From an uncultured Prevotella sp. (GTDB taxonomy: Bacteria > Bacteroidota > Bacteroidia > Bacteroidales > Bacteroidaceae), in assembly GCA_946999045.1 (NCBI GenBank), contig CAMQBR010000032.1, positions 1 to 21,226 of the forward strand: 21,226 nt of DNA. Reading direction: 5' to 3'. Positions within the stretch are counted from its first letter, which is position 1, and each line of letters begins with the position of its first letter. Under the pieces are notes generated by a model, which did not search any database, was not told the DNA's origin, and saw only the letters and a program-made list of their open reading frames with translations. Shown here piece after piece: positions 9,112 through 16,447 of the stretch. The position numbers and the translations under genes were made by a program.

Positions 9112-9143
9112 CAAAAGTATGAAAAATCATAGAGATAGGCAAG
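9112..9143 (-). promoter_or_regulatory. Promoter of the MBL hydrolase
   Basis: On the minus strand, TACTTTTG (9112-9119) matches TAnnTTTG, with CTTG (9140-9143) 20 bp upstream as a 3-of-4 match to the -33 TTTG. It diverges from the lipoprotein promoter at 9152. Confidence 0.7.
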
Positions 9144-9151
9144 TTTTTAGT

Positions 9152-9159
9152 TATCTTTG
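9152..9159 (+). promoter_or_regulatory. Lipoprotein promoter, -7 element
   Basis: TATCTTTG, an exact TAnnTTTG, lies 23 bp before the ATG at 9183. No convincing TTTG lies 19-21 bp upstream. Confidence 0.68.
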
Positions 9160-9182
9160 CATCAATTTAAGTTAAAAGAATT

Positions 9183-9644
9183 ATGAAATTAAAACTTTAT
9201 CAACTTCTCATTGCTCTCATAAGCATCGGATTTTTATCATCGTGCAAACATATGCCGAACGAAAAACAACTACAGCAAACAATTAACGGATTTGCACAAA
9301 ACTACTTTAACTGGCACTTGCAAGCTTCATTACCCTATTGCACGCCCTCTTCCAAACAATGGATAGAGTACGCAGCATCACAGATAGGAATGGGGGAAGT
9401 AGAGATTTTGCAAAAACAAAAATGTGGTGCTTCTCACGATATAAAAGACATTGAATTTAATGAACAAGATTCCACAGCCATTGTTACCGTTCGCTTAAAG
9501 AACATAATGCTGTTAGATACTATTGGGCAAACAGGATATATGGCTCATCAAGCTGATTTCAAAATAGAATTAACCTATCTACACAACCAGTGGAAAGTAA
9601 ATTTGAACCATATCCCCCAACCTATCAATATAGAAAATAATTAG
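9183..9644 (+). CDS. Small hypothetical lipoprotein
   Basis: The 153-residue protein starts with a lipoprotein signal peptide: basic MKLK, a hydrophobic core, and lipobox LSSC with the acylated Cys at 21. The mature part is about 130 residues with alternating hydrophobic strands (STAIVTVRLK, DFKIELTYL, NQWKVNL). It ends in a pattern like that of small NTF2-like or DUF4878-type lipoproteins, whose last strands carry a Trp-Lys-Val motif. I do not recognise a named family. Residues after the Cys (KHMPNE) do not match the Bacteroidota surface-export signal, so a periplasm-facing location is more likely. It is transcribed alone from the promoter at 9152. Confidence 0.82.
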   Translation: MKLKLYQLLIALISIGFLSSCKHMPNEKQLQQTINGFAQNYFNWHLQASLPYCTPSSKQWIEYAASQIGMGEVEILQKQKCGASHDIKDIEFNEQDSTAIVTVRLKNIMLLDTIGQTGYMAHQADFKIELTYLHNQWKVNLNHIPQPINIENN

Positions 9645-9699
9645 GAGTAATGCCAAAAAAGAATCATAAAAGAAATTGATTTATAAGTATAACGGAGCG

Positions 9700-9720
9700 A
9701 GGTTGGCTTTCCCCAACTTT
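9700..9720 (+). terminator. Possible weak terminator after the lipoprotein gene
   Basis: AGGTTGG (9700-9706) pairs with CCAACTT (9713-9719, one G-U pair) around a 6-nt loop. Only three T residues follow. The rest of 9645-9770 shows nothing recognisable. Confidence 0.35.
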
Positions 9721-9770
9721 ACACACAGTTTATAGGATAAACATTTATACGCTACTTTTTTAATATTTTA

Positions 9771-9802
9771 TTTGTACCATTGGATTTTTACTTATACCTT
9801 CG
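9771..9802 (+). promoter_or_regulatory. Promoter of the PCMD lipoprotein operon
   Basis: TTTG at 9771-9774 and TACCTTCG at 9795-9802 (one mismatch to TAnnTTTG) are exactly 20 bp apart. This places transcription start near 9809. It rules out the in-frame TTG at 9772 as a start and supports the ATG at 9829. Confidence 0.75.
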
Positions 9803-9828
9803 CATATCAAACAAATAACAAATCGCCA

Positions 9829-10992
9829 ATGAAATTTTATCATATTTTATTTATCATAGCCACATGCTGCTTGTTTTCATCTTGTTTCAAGGAAGAACCA
9901 CTCAATGCCGAGTGTGATATTATCAAAGCAAGTATCCCCGATCAACAATTAAAAGGAATGTTTTTTAATCCTACTGATAGAGATATTGATGTGCTGTCTT
10001 CTGATAACACTATTTGCTTTAATGTAAGACAAAAAGCCAATCTTACAGCCATTGCTCCACAATTTCAATTAACAGAGGGAGCAACCATTAATCCTGTCAA
10101 TGGTAGTACACACAATTTTAGCAAAGGAGCTGTTATCTATACTGTTACTTCTCAAAATGGTGAATGGAAAAGAAAATATAGCGTAAATTTTATACCAACA
10201 CTACAAACTATTAAAGATACCATACCTTACGACTTTGAACAATACAAATTAGAACCCAATGATAAAAAATGTTATATATGGTACGAAAAGTCAGAAGACG
10301 GTAACGAAACCAATAATTGGGCAACAGGAAATATAGCATTTAGTTTTGGAGCTGGTGATTTACCAGCCAATCAATACCCTACTGCACCAGTATCAAAAGG
10401 GGGATATCATGGTTCCTACGTAAAACTTACAACTTGTAGTACAGGCGAATTAGGTAGAATGTTTGGTAAGCCAATGGCAGCAGGAAACATTTTCATAGGC
10501 TCATTTGATGCGGCTAATTCGCTTATCAATCCTTTAGAAGCCACTCACTTTGGTATCAAGTTTGATAAAAAGCCTACCAAACTTACAGGTTGGTACAAAT
10601 ATAAACCTGGTAAAGATTTTCAAGATCAAAGTTGTAAGATTCTAAAAGGCAAGTCAGATTGTGCTGCCATATATGCAGTTTTTTACCGCAATACAATCAT
10701 AGGGAAAGACGGAAAACGCAATTCTTTTTTCTTAGATGGTACAAATGTTCTTACTAGTCCAAACATTGTTGCCATTGCACAAGTAAAAGACATAAAGCCA
10801 ACAAGCCAATGGACTTTTTTTGAAATAGAGTTTACTTATACAAAAGAAATTGATAACAAGCTTTTAGCAAATCGTGGCTACAACTTAGCTATTATTTTTT
10901 CATCAAGCAAGGACGGAGCTAAGTTTGAAGGAGCTATTGGTAGTGAACTATGTATTGACGATGTAAAACTCATTTGTACACACCAAGAATAA
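9829..10992 (+). CDS. PCMD-domain surface lipoprotein
   Basis: The 387-residue protein has a lipoprotein signal (MKFYHILFIIATCCLFSSC, Cys19). It then reads FKEEP, which matches the X-K-(D/E)2-X surface-export signal described for Bacteroidota lipoproteins, so an outer-surface location is predicted. An N-terminal Ig-like beta domain (about residues 20-120) contains the LTAIAPQFQLTEGA pattern common in such lipoproteins. The C-terminal half fits the putative carbohydrate metabolism domain (PCMD), ending GYNLAIIFSSSKDG, FEGAIGS, LCIDDVKL. This is a jelly-roll-like fold thought to bind carbohydrate; enzymatic activity has not been shown for the family. The ATG at 9829 was preferred over an upstream TTG that lies inside the promoter. 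It precedes a beta-barrel gene by 6 bp and surely shares its mRNA. Confidence 0.88.
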   Translation: MKFYHILFIIATCCLFSSCFKEEPLNAECDIIKASIPDQQLKGMFFNPTDRDIDVLSSDNTICFNVRQKANLTAIAPQFQLTEGATINPVNGSTHNFSKGAVIYTVTSQNGEWKRKYSVNFIPTLQTIKDTIPYDFEQYKLEPNDKKCYIWYEKSEDGNETNNWATGNIAFSFGAGDLPANQYPTAPVSKGGYHGSYVKLTTCSTGELGRMFGKPMAAGNIFIGSFDAANSLINPLEATHFGIKFDKKPTKLTGWYKYKPGKDFQDQSCKILKGKSDCAAIYAVFYRNTIIGKDGKRNSFFLDGTNVLTSPNIVAIAQVKDIKPTSQWTFFEIEFTYTKEIDNKLLANRGYNLAIIFSSSKDGAKFEGAIGSELCIDDVKLICTHQE

Positions 10993-10998
10993 TAAAAA

Positions 10999-11754
10999 AT
11001 GAATAAGAAAATTATTATTACCACACTATTATATTTTGTCATGGCTATTCCCACTTTGGCTGAAACATTTCTCAACGATGTTACCCCCATTGTTCGATTT
11101 GGATATAATTTAGGAGGAACAGCTCCTTACGTTCTTCCAGCATCCATTCGATCTCTAAAATGCTATCAGTTCTGTGTCAATACTTCCATAGAAGTCAATG
11201 CCATAAAACCTATTAATAAAAAGTGGTCTTACTTGTCTGGAATGCGTATTGAGAACAAAGATATGGTAACAGATGCTAAAGTTAAGAATTATCATTTAGC
11301 GATTGTACAAGGAAACTATTCGGCTGCAGGTGTTTATACAGGAAATATTAATACGCAAGTACGTCAATGGGTGATTACATTACCTATTGAAGCATCATAT
11401 AATGTTAATAAGCTACTAAGTGTACGTATGGGCATGTATGGATCGTATTTGTTTTCTAAGAAATTTATTGGCAGTGCTTATAATGGATATTTGCGCATAG
11501 GTTCACCTATTGGACCTAAATTAGAATTAGGAGAAAATGAGGGTAAACGAGGTAATTATAACTTCACAAATGATATGCGCAACTTTCAATTAGGCTTCAT
11601 TACAGGTTTCGATTGCCATATATATCATCACTGGGGCGTTTATGCTGATATTAATTGGGGGGTTACAGGCATTCATAGGCATTCGTTCAAGACCATTGAA
11701 CAAACGCTGTACCCAATATTTGGAACTATTGGGTTTACATATAAGTGCTTCTAA
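10999..11754 (+). CDS. Outer-membrane beta-barrel protein
   Basis: The 251-residue protein has a Sec signal peptide (MNKKIIITTLLYFVMAIPTLA, cleavage near residue 21). It then shows repeated amphipathic strands with alternating aromatic/hydrophobic residues, as in the porin-family/OMP_b-brl proteins of Bacteroidota (for example VRQWVITLPIEASYNVN, LLSVRMGMYGSYLF, HHWGVYADINWGVTGI). It ends in FGTIGFTYKCF, with the terminal Phe favoured by the BAM machinery. About eight strands would fit this length. It is co-transcribed with the PCMD lipoprotein just upstream, so the two may form a surface complex. The ligand is unknown. The palindromic repeat at 11779 begins 24 bp after its stop. Confidence 0.85.
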   Translation: MNKKIIITTLLYFVMAIPTLAETFLNDVTPIVRFGYNLGGTAPYVLPASIRSLKCYQFCVNTSIEVNAIKPINKKWSYLSGMRIENKDMVTDAKVKNYHLAIVQGNYSAAGVYTGNINTQVRQWVITLPIEASYNVNKLLSVRMGMYGSYLFSKKFIGSAYNGYLRIGSPIGPKLELGENEGKRGNYNFTNDMRNFQLGFITGFDCHIYHHWGVYADINWGVTGIHRHSFKTIEQTLYPIFGTIGFTYKCF

Positions 11755-11778
11755 AATTTCTCCCTCAGAGGTCTTTTC

Positions 11779-11889
11779 GTAAGCATCCAACAGTAGTCGT
11801 CTTTCACACTAACAAAACAAATAGCCCTTATATACTGCCAAACATATAAGGGTTATTTGTTAGTGTGAAAGGCGGCTAATATTGAATTA
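11779..11889. repeat. Long intergenic palindromic repeat (copy A)
   Basis: The core arm CTTTCACACTAACAAA...CCCTTATAT (11801-11833) pairs with 11844-11871 around a 10-nt loop, with about five unpaired bases in the left arm. Weaker pairing continues outwards into about 11785-11800 and 11872-11887. A related copy lies at 16773-16869. Its outer left end (11779-11804) matches 17839-17864 (opposite strand) at 23 of 26 positions. No ORF is present. It lies between convergent genes and could also act as a bidirectional terminator. Confidence 0.8.
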
Positions 11890-11911
11890 TATATAGCACA
11901 TTTATGAACAT

Positions 11912-11946
11912 AAAAAACTCTACAACTAAATAGCTGTAGAGTTTTT
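11912..11946. terminator. Bidirectional intrinsic terminator
   Basis: AAAAACTCTACAACT (11913-11927) pairs with AGCTGTAGAGTTTTT (11932-11946), with one G-U-type mismatch and a 4-nt loop. A and T runs flank the stem, so it works on both strands. It closes the minus-strand rpmB operon and backs up termination of the beta-barrel operon. Confidence 0.88.
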
Positions 11947-12011
11947 ATGAATAGAAATGATATAACAAATATGCTATAAATGCTTGTTATTCATCGTATA
12001 TAATTGCGAAA

Positions 12012-12170
12012 TTAGTTCTTGAAAAAATCTTTTACAGCTTCATTAGGAACCATTTGCTCATCAAAAACATAAGCACCTGTTTTAGGGCTTTTTACCATTT
12101 TGATAACTTTTGTGTATGCGCGACCATCCGTCTTACCTTCGTGGAGGGTAGCGACCGCTTTCTTTGCCAT
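12012..12170 (-). CDS. DUF4295 family protein, 52 residues
   Basis: The protein begins MAKKAVATLHEGKTDGRAYT and continues with KVIKMVKSPKTGAYVFDEQM, ending KDFFKN. This is the small, basic DUF4295 family found in Bacteroidota directly behind rpmB and rpmG, probably ribosome-associated by that conserved linkage, although its role is not known. The ATG (12168-12170) lies 16 bp after the rpmG stop, and the stop TAA is at 12012-12014. In other Bacteroidota ftsY commonly follows this gene; here the operon ends at the terminator 11912-11946. Confidence 0.93.
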   Translation of the reverse strand: MAKKAVATLHEGKTDGRAYTKVIKMVKSPKTGAYVFDEQMVPNEAVKDFFKN

Positions 12171-12186
12171 ACTTTATGTCTCCTTA

Positions 12187-12375
12187 TTACTTAATCTCCT
12201 TATGAAGAGTCATCTTCTTCAAAATAGGATTATACTTCATTAACTCAAGACGCTCAGGAGTATTTTTACGATTCTTTGTCGTGATATAGCGACTTGTTCC
12301 TGGCAGTCCACTATTCTTCATCTCTGTACATTCCAAGATAACTTGTACTCTATTACCTTTAGCTTTCTTTGCCAT
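12187..12375 (-). CDS. rpmG: 50S ribosomal protein bL33
   Basis: This is a component of the large ribosomal subunit near the E site. The 62-residue protein begins MAKKAKGNRVQVILECTEM and contains the SRYITTKNRKNTPERLELMKYNP signature in full. Only one Cys remains (in LECTEM), so it is the zinc-free type of bL33. It starts 3 bp after the rpmB stop, in the rpmB-rpmG-DUF4295 operon. Confidence 0.97.
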   Translation of the reverse strand: MAKKAKGNRVQVILECTEMKNSGLPGTSRYITTKNRKNTPERLELMKYNPILKKMTLHKEIK

Positions 12376-12378
12376 CGC

Positions 12379-12642
12379 TTATTCTCCTATCACTTTTATG
12401 TCTTTCCAATCGCAATAGCCGTTGCTAACAGCTTGCTTCAATGCAGCATCAAGACCTACTTTGTTAATGAGACGAAGACCAGCAGCACTGATCTTTAGGC
12501 TAATCCAGCATCCTTCTTCTACATAGTAGAACTTTTTGCTAAAAAGGTTAACATCAAAGCTACGCTTTGTGCGATGCTTTGAGTGAGACACATTATTACC
12601 TATCTGTGCCTTCTTTCCTGTGATTTGACAAATCTTAGACAT
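12379..12642 (-). CDS. rpmB: 50S ribosomal protein bL28
   Basis: The 87-residue protein begins MSKICQITGKKAQIGNNVSH, then KTRSFDVNL-type and ISAAGLRLINKVGLDAAL segments typical of bL28. A single Cys (position 5) remains, so it has no zinc ribbon. It is first in the three-gene operon driven by the promoter at 12696-12726, with a leader of about 48 nt. Confidence 0.97.
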   Translation of the reverse strand: MSKICQITGKKAQIGNNVSHSKHRTKRSFDVNLFSKKFYYVEEGCWISLKISAAGLRLINKVGLDAALKQAVSNGYCDWKDIKVIGE

Positions 12643-12695
12643 TGATATCTTAAATTATTTGTTTTCGTTTTTTGATACTTATTCCAAACATTTTG

Positions 12696-12726
12696 CAAAA
12701 TTACAAATATTTATTGAAAAGCCAAA
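12696..12726 (-). promoter_or_regulatory. rpmB operon promoter
   Basis: Read on the minus strand: TTTG (12723-12726), 19 bp, TAATTTTG (12696-12703). Both elements match the Bacteroidota consensus exactly with canonical spacing. The operator space overlaps nothing coding; the cinA gene ends at 12765. Confidence 0.88.
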
Positions 12727-12764
12727 CTTATTATTCAAATAAAGCTATCTATTAAGCTTTTTTA

Positions 12765-13325
12765 TTATTTTTGATTCTTCAAATTAAGTACATGGCTTTC
12801 AGAACCGTTTGCTTCTAATTGATAGGTGGGTACAGGTTTATTTGCTTTTAGATACTCTAAGAAGAGGTGTAATGCTTTATTGGTGGCAATAGATAAATTG
12901 ATATCTCGACCAAAATTTTCTGTTAGTTGGAAAGTTCTTATATCATCTTTTGTACCATAACCTATCCAAATCGTACCAACTGGTATTCCTTTCGTGCCTC
13001 CACCTGGTCCAGCAATACCTGTAACAGATATGGCATAATCACAATGCAAAACATTACATGCTCCTTTTACCATTTGCTGAGCTACTTCTTCACATACAGC
13101 AGTCTTCTCTTCTATTATGGAAGCATCTACTCCCAGTAACTGTTGTTTTACTTCGTTACTATAAGCGATAATGCTTCCTTTGAAATAATTAGAAGAACCA
13201 GGTATTGCTACAATTCCTTCAGCAATACGTCCACCTGTACAACTTTCGGCCGTACCTAAAGTTTTGTTTGTGTCGTAAAGTAACTGTTGTATCTCTCTAC
13301 TAATTACTTTGCTTTCTAATCCCAT
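12765..13325 (-). CDS. pncC: CinA C-terminal-domain protein (NMN amidohydrolase-like)
   Basis: The 186-residue protein is the stand-alone C-terminal domain of CinA, the group that includes E. coli PncC. PncC deamidates nicotinamide mononucleotide to nicotinate mononucleotide in pyridine-nucleotide salvage. Visible family motifs are TAESCTGGRIAEGI (25-38), the VPGSSxYFxGSIxxYSN-like region, and the SVTGIAGPGG...GIPVGTIWIG block that forms the active-site pocket. There is a short Asn/Ser-rich tail. It lies 52 bp after tsaD on the same strand, probably in the map-tsaD-cinA operon. The NMN deamidase activity is inferred from family membership only. Confidence 0.88.
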   Translation of the reverse strand: MGLESKVISREIQQLLYDTNKTLGTAESCTGGRIAEGIVAIPGSSNYFKGSIIAYSNEVKQQLLGVDASIIEEKTAVCEEVAQQMVKGACNVLHCDYAISVTGIAGPGGGTKGIPVGTIWIGYGTKDDIRTFQLTENFGRDINLSIATNKALHLFLEYLKANKPVPTYQLEANGSESHVLNLKNQK

Positions 13326-13377
13326 ATTTAAATTGTATTGTCAAAATTTGTATTATCTTGTATTACGATTATAGCCT

Positions 13378-14403
13378 TCATTCAAATGTTACTTTACTGA
13401 ATGCTGGTTTGTCTATTGAGCAGAAATCATGATCTAAATACTTATAATAGCCAGTAATACCTATCATAGCGGCATTATCTGTGGTATAACTAAACTTGGG
13501 TATATATACTGTCCAACCATATTTGTCAGCATGATAGTGGAAAGAGTTACGTAATCCGTTGTTGGCAGATACGCCACCAGCTACAGCTACGTGAGTAATA
13601 CCTGTTTCTTTAACTGCCTGACGTAACTTCTTCATCAAGATGTCAACAATAGTAAACTCTAAGCTTGCGGCTATATCGTTCTTATGCTTCTCTATAAAAT
13701 TAGGTTCAGCTTCTACCCATTTGCGCATATTATACAAAAAAGAAGTCTTTAATCCAGAAAAACTAAAGTTCATACCTTCTACATGTGGCTCTGCAAACTT
13801 ATAAGTATGAGGATTACCCTGACGTGCTAATTTATCAATGATAGGTCCACCAGGATAACCTAAGCCCATTACTTTTGAGCATTTGTCAATAGCTTCACCA
13901 GCAGCGTCATCAATGGTCTGACCTAATACCTGCATATCATTATAGGCATTTACCTTTACAATTTGTGAGTTACCACCCGAAACCAGCAGACATAAGAAAG
14001 GGAAAGGTGGTTCTTGATACTCTACCCCATCTTCTTTGATAAAGTGAGCCATTACGTGTCCCTGCAAGTGATTGACATCTACCAAAGGAATATTTAATGA
14101 ACGAGCAAATCCCTTAGCAAAACTAACTCCAACTAAAAGTGAACCCATCAAACCTGGTCCACGAGTAAATGCCACTGCACTTAATTGTTCTTTCGTAATA
14201 CCAGCACGCTTTAATGCTTGGTCTACTACTGGAACAACATTTTGTTGATGTGCCCGCGATGCTAATTCTGGCACAACACCTCCGTAAGCTTCATGAATAG
14301 CTTGTGAAGCAGTTACATTACTTAATAATACGTTATTTCTAAGAACAGCTGCAGATGTATCATCGCAACTGCTCTCTAAACCTAATATATATATATCTTT
14401 CAT
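13378..14403 (-). CDS. tsaD: tRNA N6-adenosine threonylcarbamoyltransferase TsaD
   Basis: TsaD, with TsaB and TsaE, transfers threonylcarbamoyl to A37 of ANN-decoding tRNAs (t6A). The 341-residue protein has the ASKHA-fold start ILGLESSCDDTSAAV, the metal-binding histidines His112 and His116 (NHLQGHVMAH), SGGNSQI, the DDAAGEAIDKCSKVMGLGYPGGP block, GLKTSFLY, and the late metal ligand region TTDNAAMIG. Length and motifs are standard. It starts 47 bp after map on the same strand; a near-consensus TTCTTTTG in that gap could be a weak internal promoter. Confidence 0.97.
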   Translation of the reverse strand: MKDIYILGLESSCDDTSAAVLRNNVLLSNVTASQAIHEAYGGVVPELASRAHQQNVVPVVDQALKRAGITKEQLSAVAFTRGPGLMGSLLVGVSFAKGFARSLNIPLVDVNHLQGHVMAHFIKEDGVEYQEPPFPFLCLLVSGGNSQIVKVNAYNDMQVLGQTIDDAAGEAIDKCSKVMGLGYPGGPIIDKLARQGNPHTYKFAEPHVEGMNFSFSGLKTSFLYNMRKWVEAEPNFIEKHKNDIAASLEFTIVDILMKKLRQAVKETGITHVAVAGGVSANNGLRNSFHYHADKYGWTVYIPKFSYTTDNAAMIGITGYYKYLDHDFCSIDKPAFSKVTFE

Positions 14404-14450
14404 AATTTATATCTATATTCTTTTTGGGGGGCAAAAGAATAAATATGCCA

Positions 14451-15314
14451 TTATTGAGTTAAAATTTCAACTCCATGTTCTGTCATTACAAATGTATGCT
14501 CCCATTGAGCACTTGGTAACTCATCACCAGTAATTACTTCCCAGCCGTATGGGTCGTCGGCATCAATAAACACCTTCCATGTACCCATATTAATCATTGG
14601 TTCGATAGTAAATACCATACCAGGAACTAACAGCATACCAGTTCCTTTGTGTCCATAGTGATTTACGTTAGGCTCTTCATGGAACTCCAATCCCACACCA
14701 TGCCCACATAAATCTCTTACTACACCATAATGGTATTTCTCTGCATGTTTTTGTATAGCGTGTCCAATATCGCCAACAAACGAATAAGGTTTTGCTGCTT
14801 CAGCACCTATATCCAAACATTCTTTTGTAACCCTTACTAATTGTTCTTTCTCGGGGGTAGTTTTACCTATTATAAACATTCGAGATGCATCTGCAAAGTA
14901 TCCGTCAACAATCGTGGTCATATCAACATTGATAATATCGCCCTCGTGCAAGACATCTTCTTTTTTGGGTATGCCATGACATACAACTTCATTGATACTT
15001 GTACATACACTTTTAGGATAACCTTCGTAATTCAAACAAGCAGGAATGGCGTTGTGGTCTTTGCAGTACTGCATACAGATATCATCTATCTCTTGGGTAT
15101 TCATACCTGCATGAATTTCTGCAGCTACTGCATCTAATACACCTGTATTCACTACTCCACTTTTGCGAATACCTTCTATCTGTTCTGGAGTTTTAATTAG
15201 CTCTTTGGTTGGTACCAATTTTCCTTTATTCTCCCAATACATTACTTTTTTATCAAGGTCAGTTAAAGGTACTCCTGGTATACAATGCCATCTTTTTCTT
15301 CTCTTAAAGTTCAT
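14451..15314 (-). CDS. map: Type I methionine aminopeptidase
   Basis: Map removes the initiator methionine from nascent proteins. The 287-residue protein carries all five metal ligands of the pita-bread fold: Asp131, Asp142, His205, Glu238 and Glu272. The substrate-binding histidine is His113 (VCHGIP). It is about 20-30 residues longer at the N terminus than E. coli Map. That extension (MNFKRRKRWHCIPG...VMYWENKG) is basic and looks typical for the Bacteroidota version, perhaps helping ribosome docking (inference). The promoter at 15342-15372 gives a leader of about 22 nt and fixes the ATG at 15314. It is probably first in map-tsaD-cinA. Confidence 0.96.
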   Translation of the reverse strand: MNFKRRKRWHCIPGVPLTDLDKKVMYWENKGKLVPTKELIKTPEQIEGIRKSGVVNTGVLDAVAAEIHAGMNTQEIDDICMQYCKDHNAIPACLNYEGYPKSVCTSINEVVCHGIPKKEDVLHEGDIINVDMTTIVDGYFADASRMFIIGKTTPEKEQLVRVTKECLDIGAEAAKPYSFVGDIGHAIQKHAEKYHYGVVRDLCGHGVGLEFHEEPNVNHYGHKGTGMLLVPGMVFTIEPMINMGTWKVFIDADDPYGWEVITGDELPSAQWEHTFVMTEHGVEILTQ

Positions 15315-15341
15315 CTCTACAATTTGATTTTGAGTATTTTA

Positions 15342-15372
15342 CAAAAGTACATCAATTTACAGATAATACAAA
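15342..15372 (-). promoter_or_regulatory. map operon promoter
   Basis: Minus-strand TTTG (15369-15372), 19 bp, TACTTTTG (15342-15349): an exact consensus pair at canonical spacing, 28 bp upstream of the map ATG. Confidence 0.88.
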
Positions 15373-15432
15373 AAAAACGGATGTGTTTTTAAAGTCGTTC
15401 TATAAATTAATCTTAACAGAATTCCTTTAACT

Positions 15433-15912
15433 TTAATAGTGCTTAATAGCTCTATCCATTTCTCTTCTATCTTCTTTCTCTTTTAGCGTTTGACGCTTAT
15501 CATATTCCTTTTTACCTTTAGCCAAAGCAATATCAACTTTAGCTCGTCCATGCTTATCAATGAACAACAAAGTAGGAACTATGGTGTGCCCAGCAATCTT
15601 TGTATCAGCTTCCAGCTTCCTTATCTCATGCTTTGTGAGCAACAGCTTACGGTCTCTTCGAGCTTCATGGTTAGAAAACGAACCATAAAAGTAAGGACTA
15701 ATGTTCATGCCCTTTACCCACAATTCACCCTTATTGATATAACAAAAGGCATCTACCAACGAGGCTTTCCCTTGTCTAATAGATTTAATTTCCGTACCCG
15801 TAAGCACAATGCCTGCCGTATAAGTATCTATAAAGAAATATTCAAACGAGGCCCTTTTATTTCTTATCTGGATAGAACTTTTCTTTCTATTTTCTAATTC
15901 ATCTTTGTTCAT
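15433..15912 (-). CDS. smpB: SsrA-binding protein SmpB
   Basis: SmpB binds tmRNA and delivers it to stalled ribosomes for trans-translation. The 159-residue protein has the OB-fold core: RNKRASFEYFFIDTYTAGIVLTGTEIKSIRQGKASLVDAF, NISPY, then HEARRDRKLLLTKHEI, and the Lys/Arg-rich C-terminal tail (KGKKEYDKRQTLKEKEDRREMDRAIKHY) that enters the decoding centre. Length is normal. Its ATG (15910-15912) overlaps the TGA of the preceding gene in an ATGA junction, so translation is coupled to the DMP19-family gene. No terminator is visible between it and the map promoter. Confidence 0.97.
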   Translation of the reverse strand: MNKDELENRKKSSIQIRNKRASFEYFFIDTYTAGIVLTGTEIKSIRQGKASLVDAFCYINKGELWVKGMNISPYFYGSFSNHEARRDRKLLLTKHEIRKLEADTKIAGHTIVPTLLFIDKHGRAKVDIALAKGKKEYDKRQTLKEKEDRREMDRAIKHY

Positions 15913-16421
15913 TCGTTTATAATCTTGGCAAATTGTTCTATATGGTCATCTACATAGTGAGCTACCTCACCCGTCCAGCACTCTTCATTCTCTACAAAAA
16001 CATCATCAAAATCATCAAAGAAAGGATACTTTTCAAATAAAGCCATAAACTCTTCATCTGTACAATCTTTTTCTATGTCTGCCCCATACTGCAAATAGAG
16101 TTTATGACACTTCTTTAAAACTCTAAACAAATCTACCAACCCCCACTCTCTTATGGCTTTATCAAAGGGATTACGAAAGATAAAAGCTCCGTATCCATTA
16201 TGTATCAACTGAATAAAACCGCCATCCATTACTTCTTTTTGAAGAATATCATACGCCAAAAGTGTTATTTGGTCAGCATTGAGTTGAGCCATATTCTCGG
16301 CTGTAAGCGTATCGCTACCAATAGCTTTGTATATAGCGTCAACGAATACTTGCAGAAAAGCATCCTTTCCTTGTTCTGCTGCCGCTTGTAAATCTTTATC
16401 TTTAACAAGTACTACTTTCAT
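15909..16421 (-). CDS. DMP19 family (DUF4375) protein
   Basis: From the preferred start (MKVVLVKDKD) the protein has 170 residues. It is soluble, all-helical by appearance and strongly acidic towards the end (KYPFFDDFDDVFVENEE). The central block LAYDILQKEVMDGGFIQLIHNGYGAF matches the DMP19/DUF4375 family, named after a phage-like DNA mimic but of unknown function in most bacteria. The longer in-frame start at 16442 was rejected because it lies inside a TATCTTTG promoter element. Its stop overlaps the smpB start (ATGA), so the two are translationally coupled. Whether it has a role in ribosome rescue is not known; the linkage alone suggests it. Confidence 0.82.
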   Translation of the reverse strand: MKVVLVKDKDLQAAAEQGKDAFLQVFVDAIYKAIGSDTLTAENMAQLNADQITLLAYDILQKEVMDGGFIQLIHNGYGAFIFRNPFDKAIREWGLVDLFRVLKKCHKLYLQYGADIEKDCTDEEFMALFEKYPFFDDFDDVFVENEECWTGEVAHYVDDHIEQFAKIINE

Positions 16422-16439
16422 AAGTTTAATATCTTCTTG

Positions 16440-16447
16440 CAAAGATA
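16440..16447 (-). promoter_or_regulatory. Promoter of the DMP19-smpB operon, -7 element
   Basis: Minus-strand TATCTTTG is an exact TAnnTTTG, giving a transcription start near 16433 and a leader of about 12 nt before the ATG at 16421. No good TTTG lies 19-21 bp upstream. Confidence 0.72.

Noticed and set aside
9772..9828. N-terminal extension of the PCMD lipoprotein from a TTG start
   Set aside because: The TTG overlaps the -33 element, and the extension would bury the lipoprotein signal peptide.
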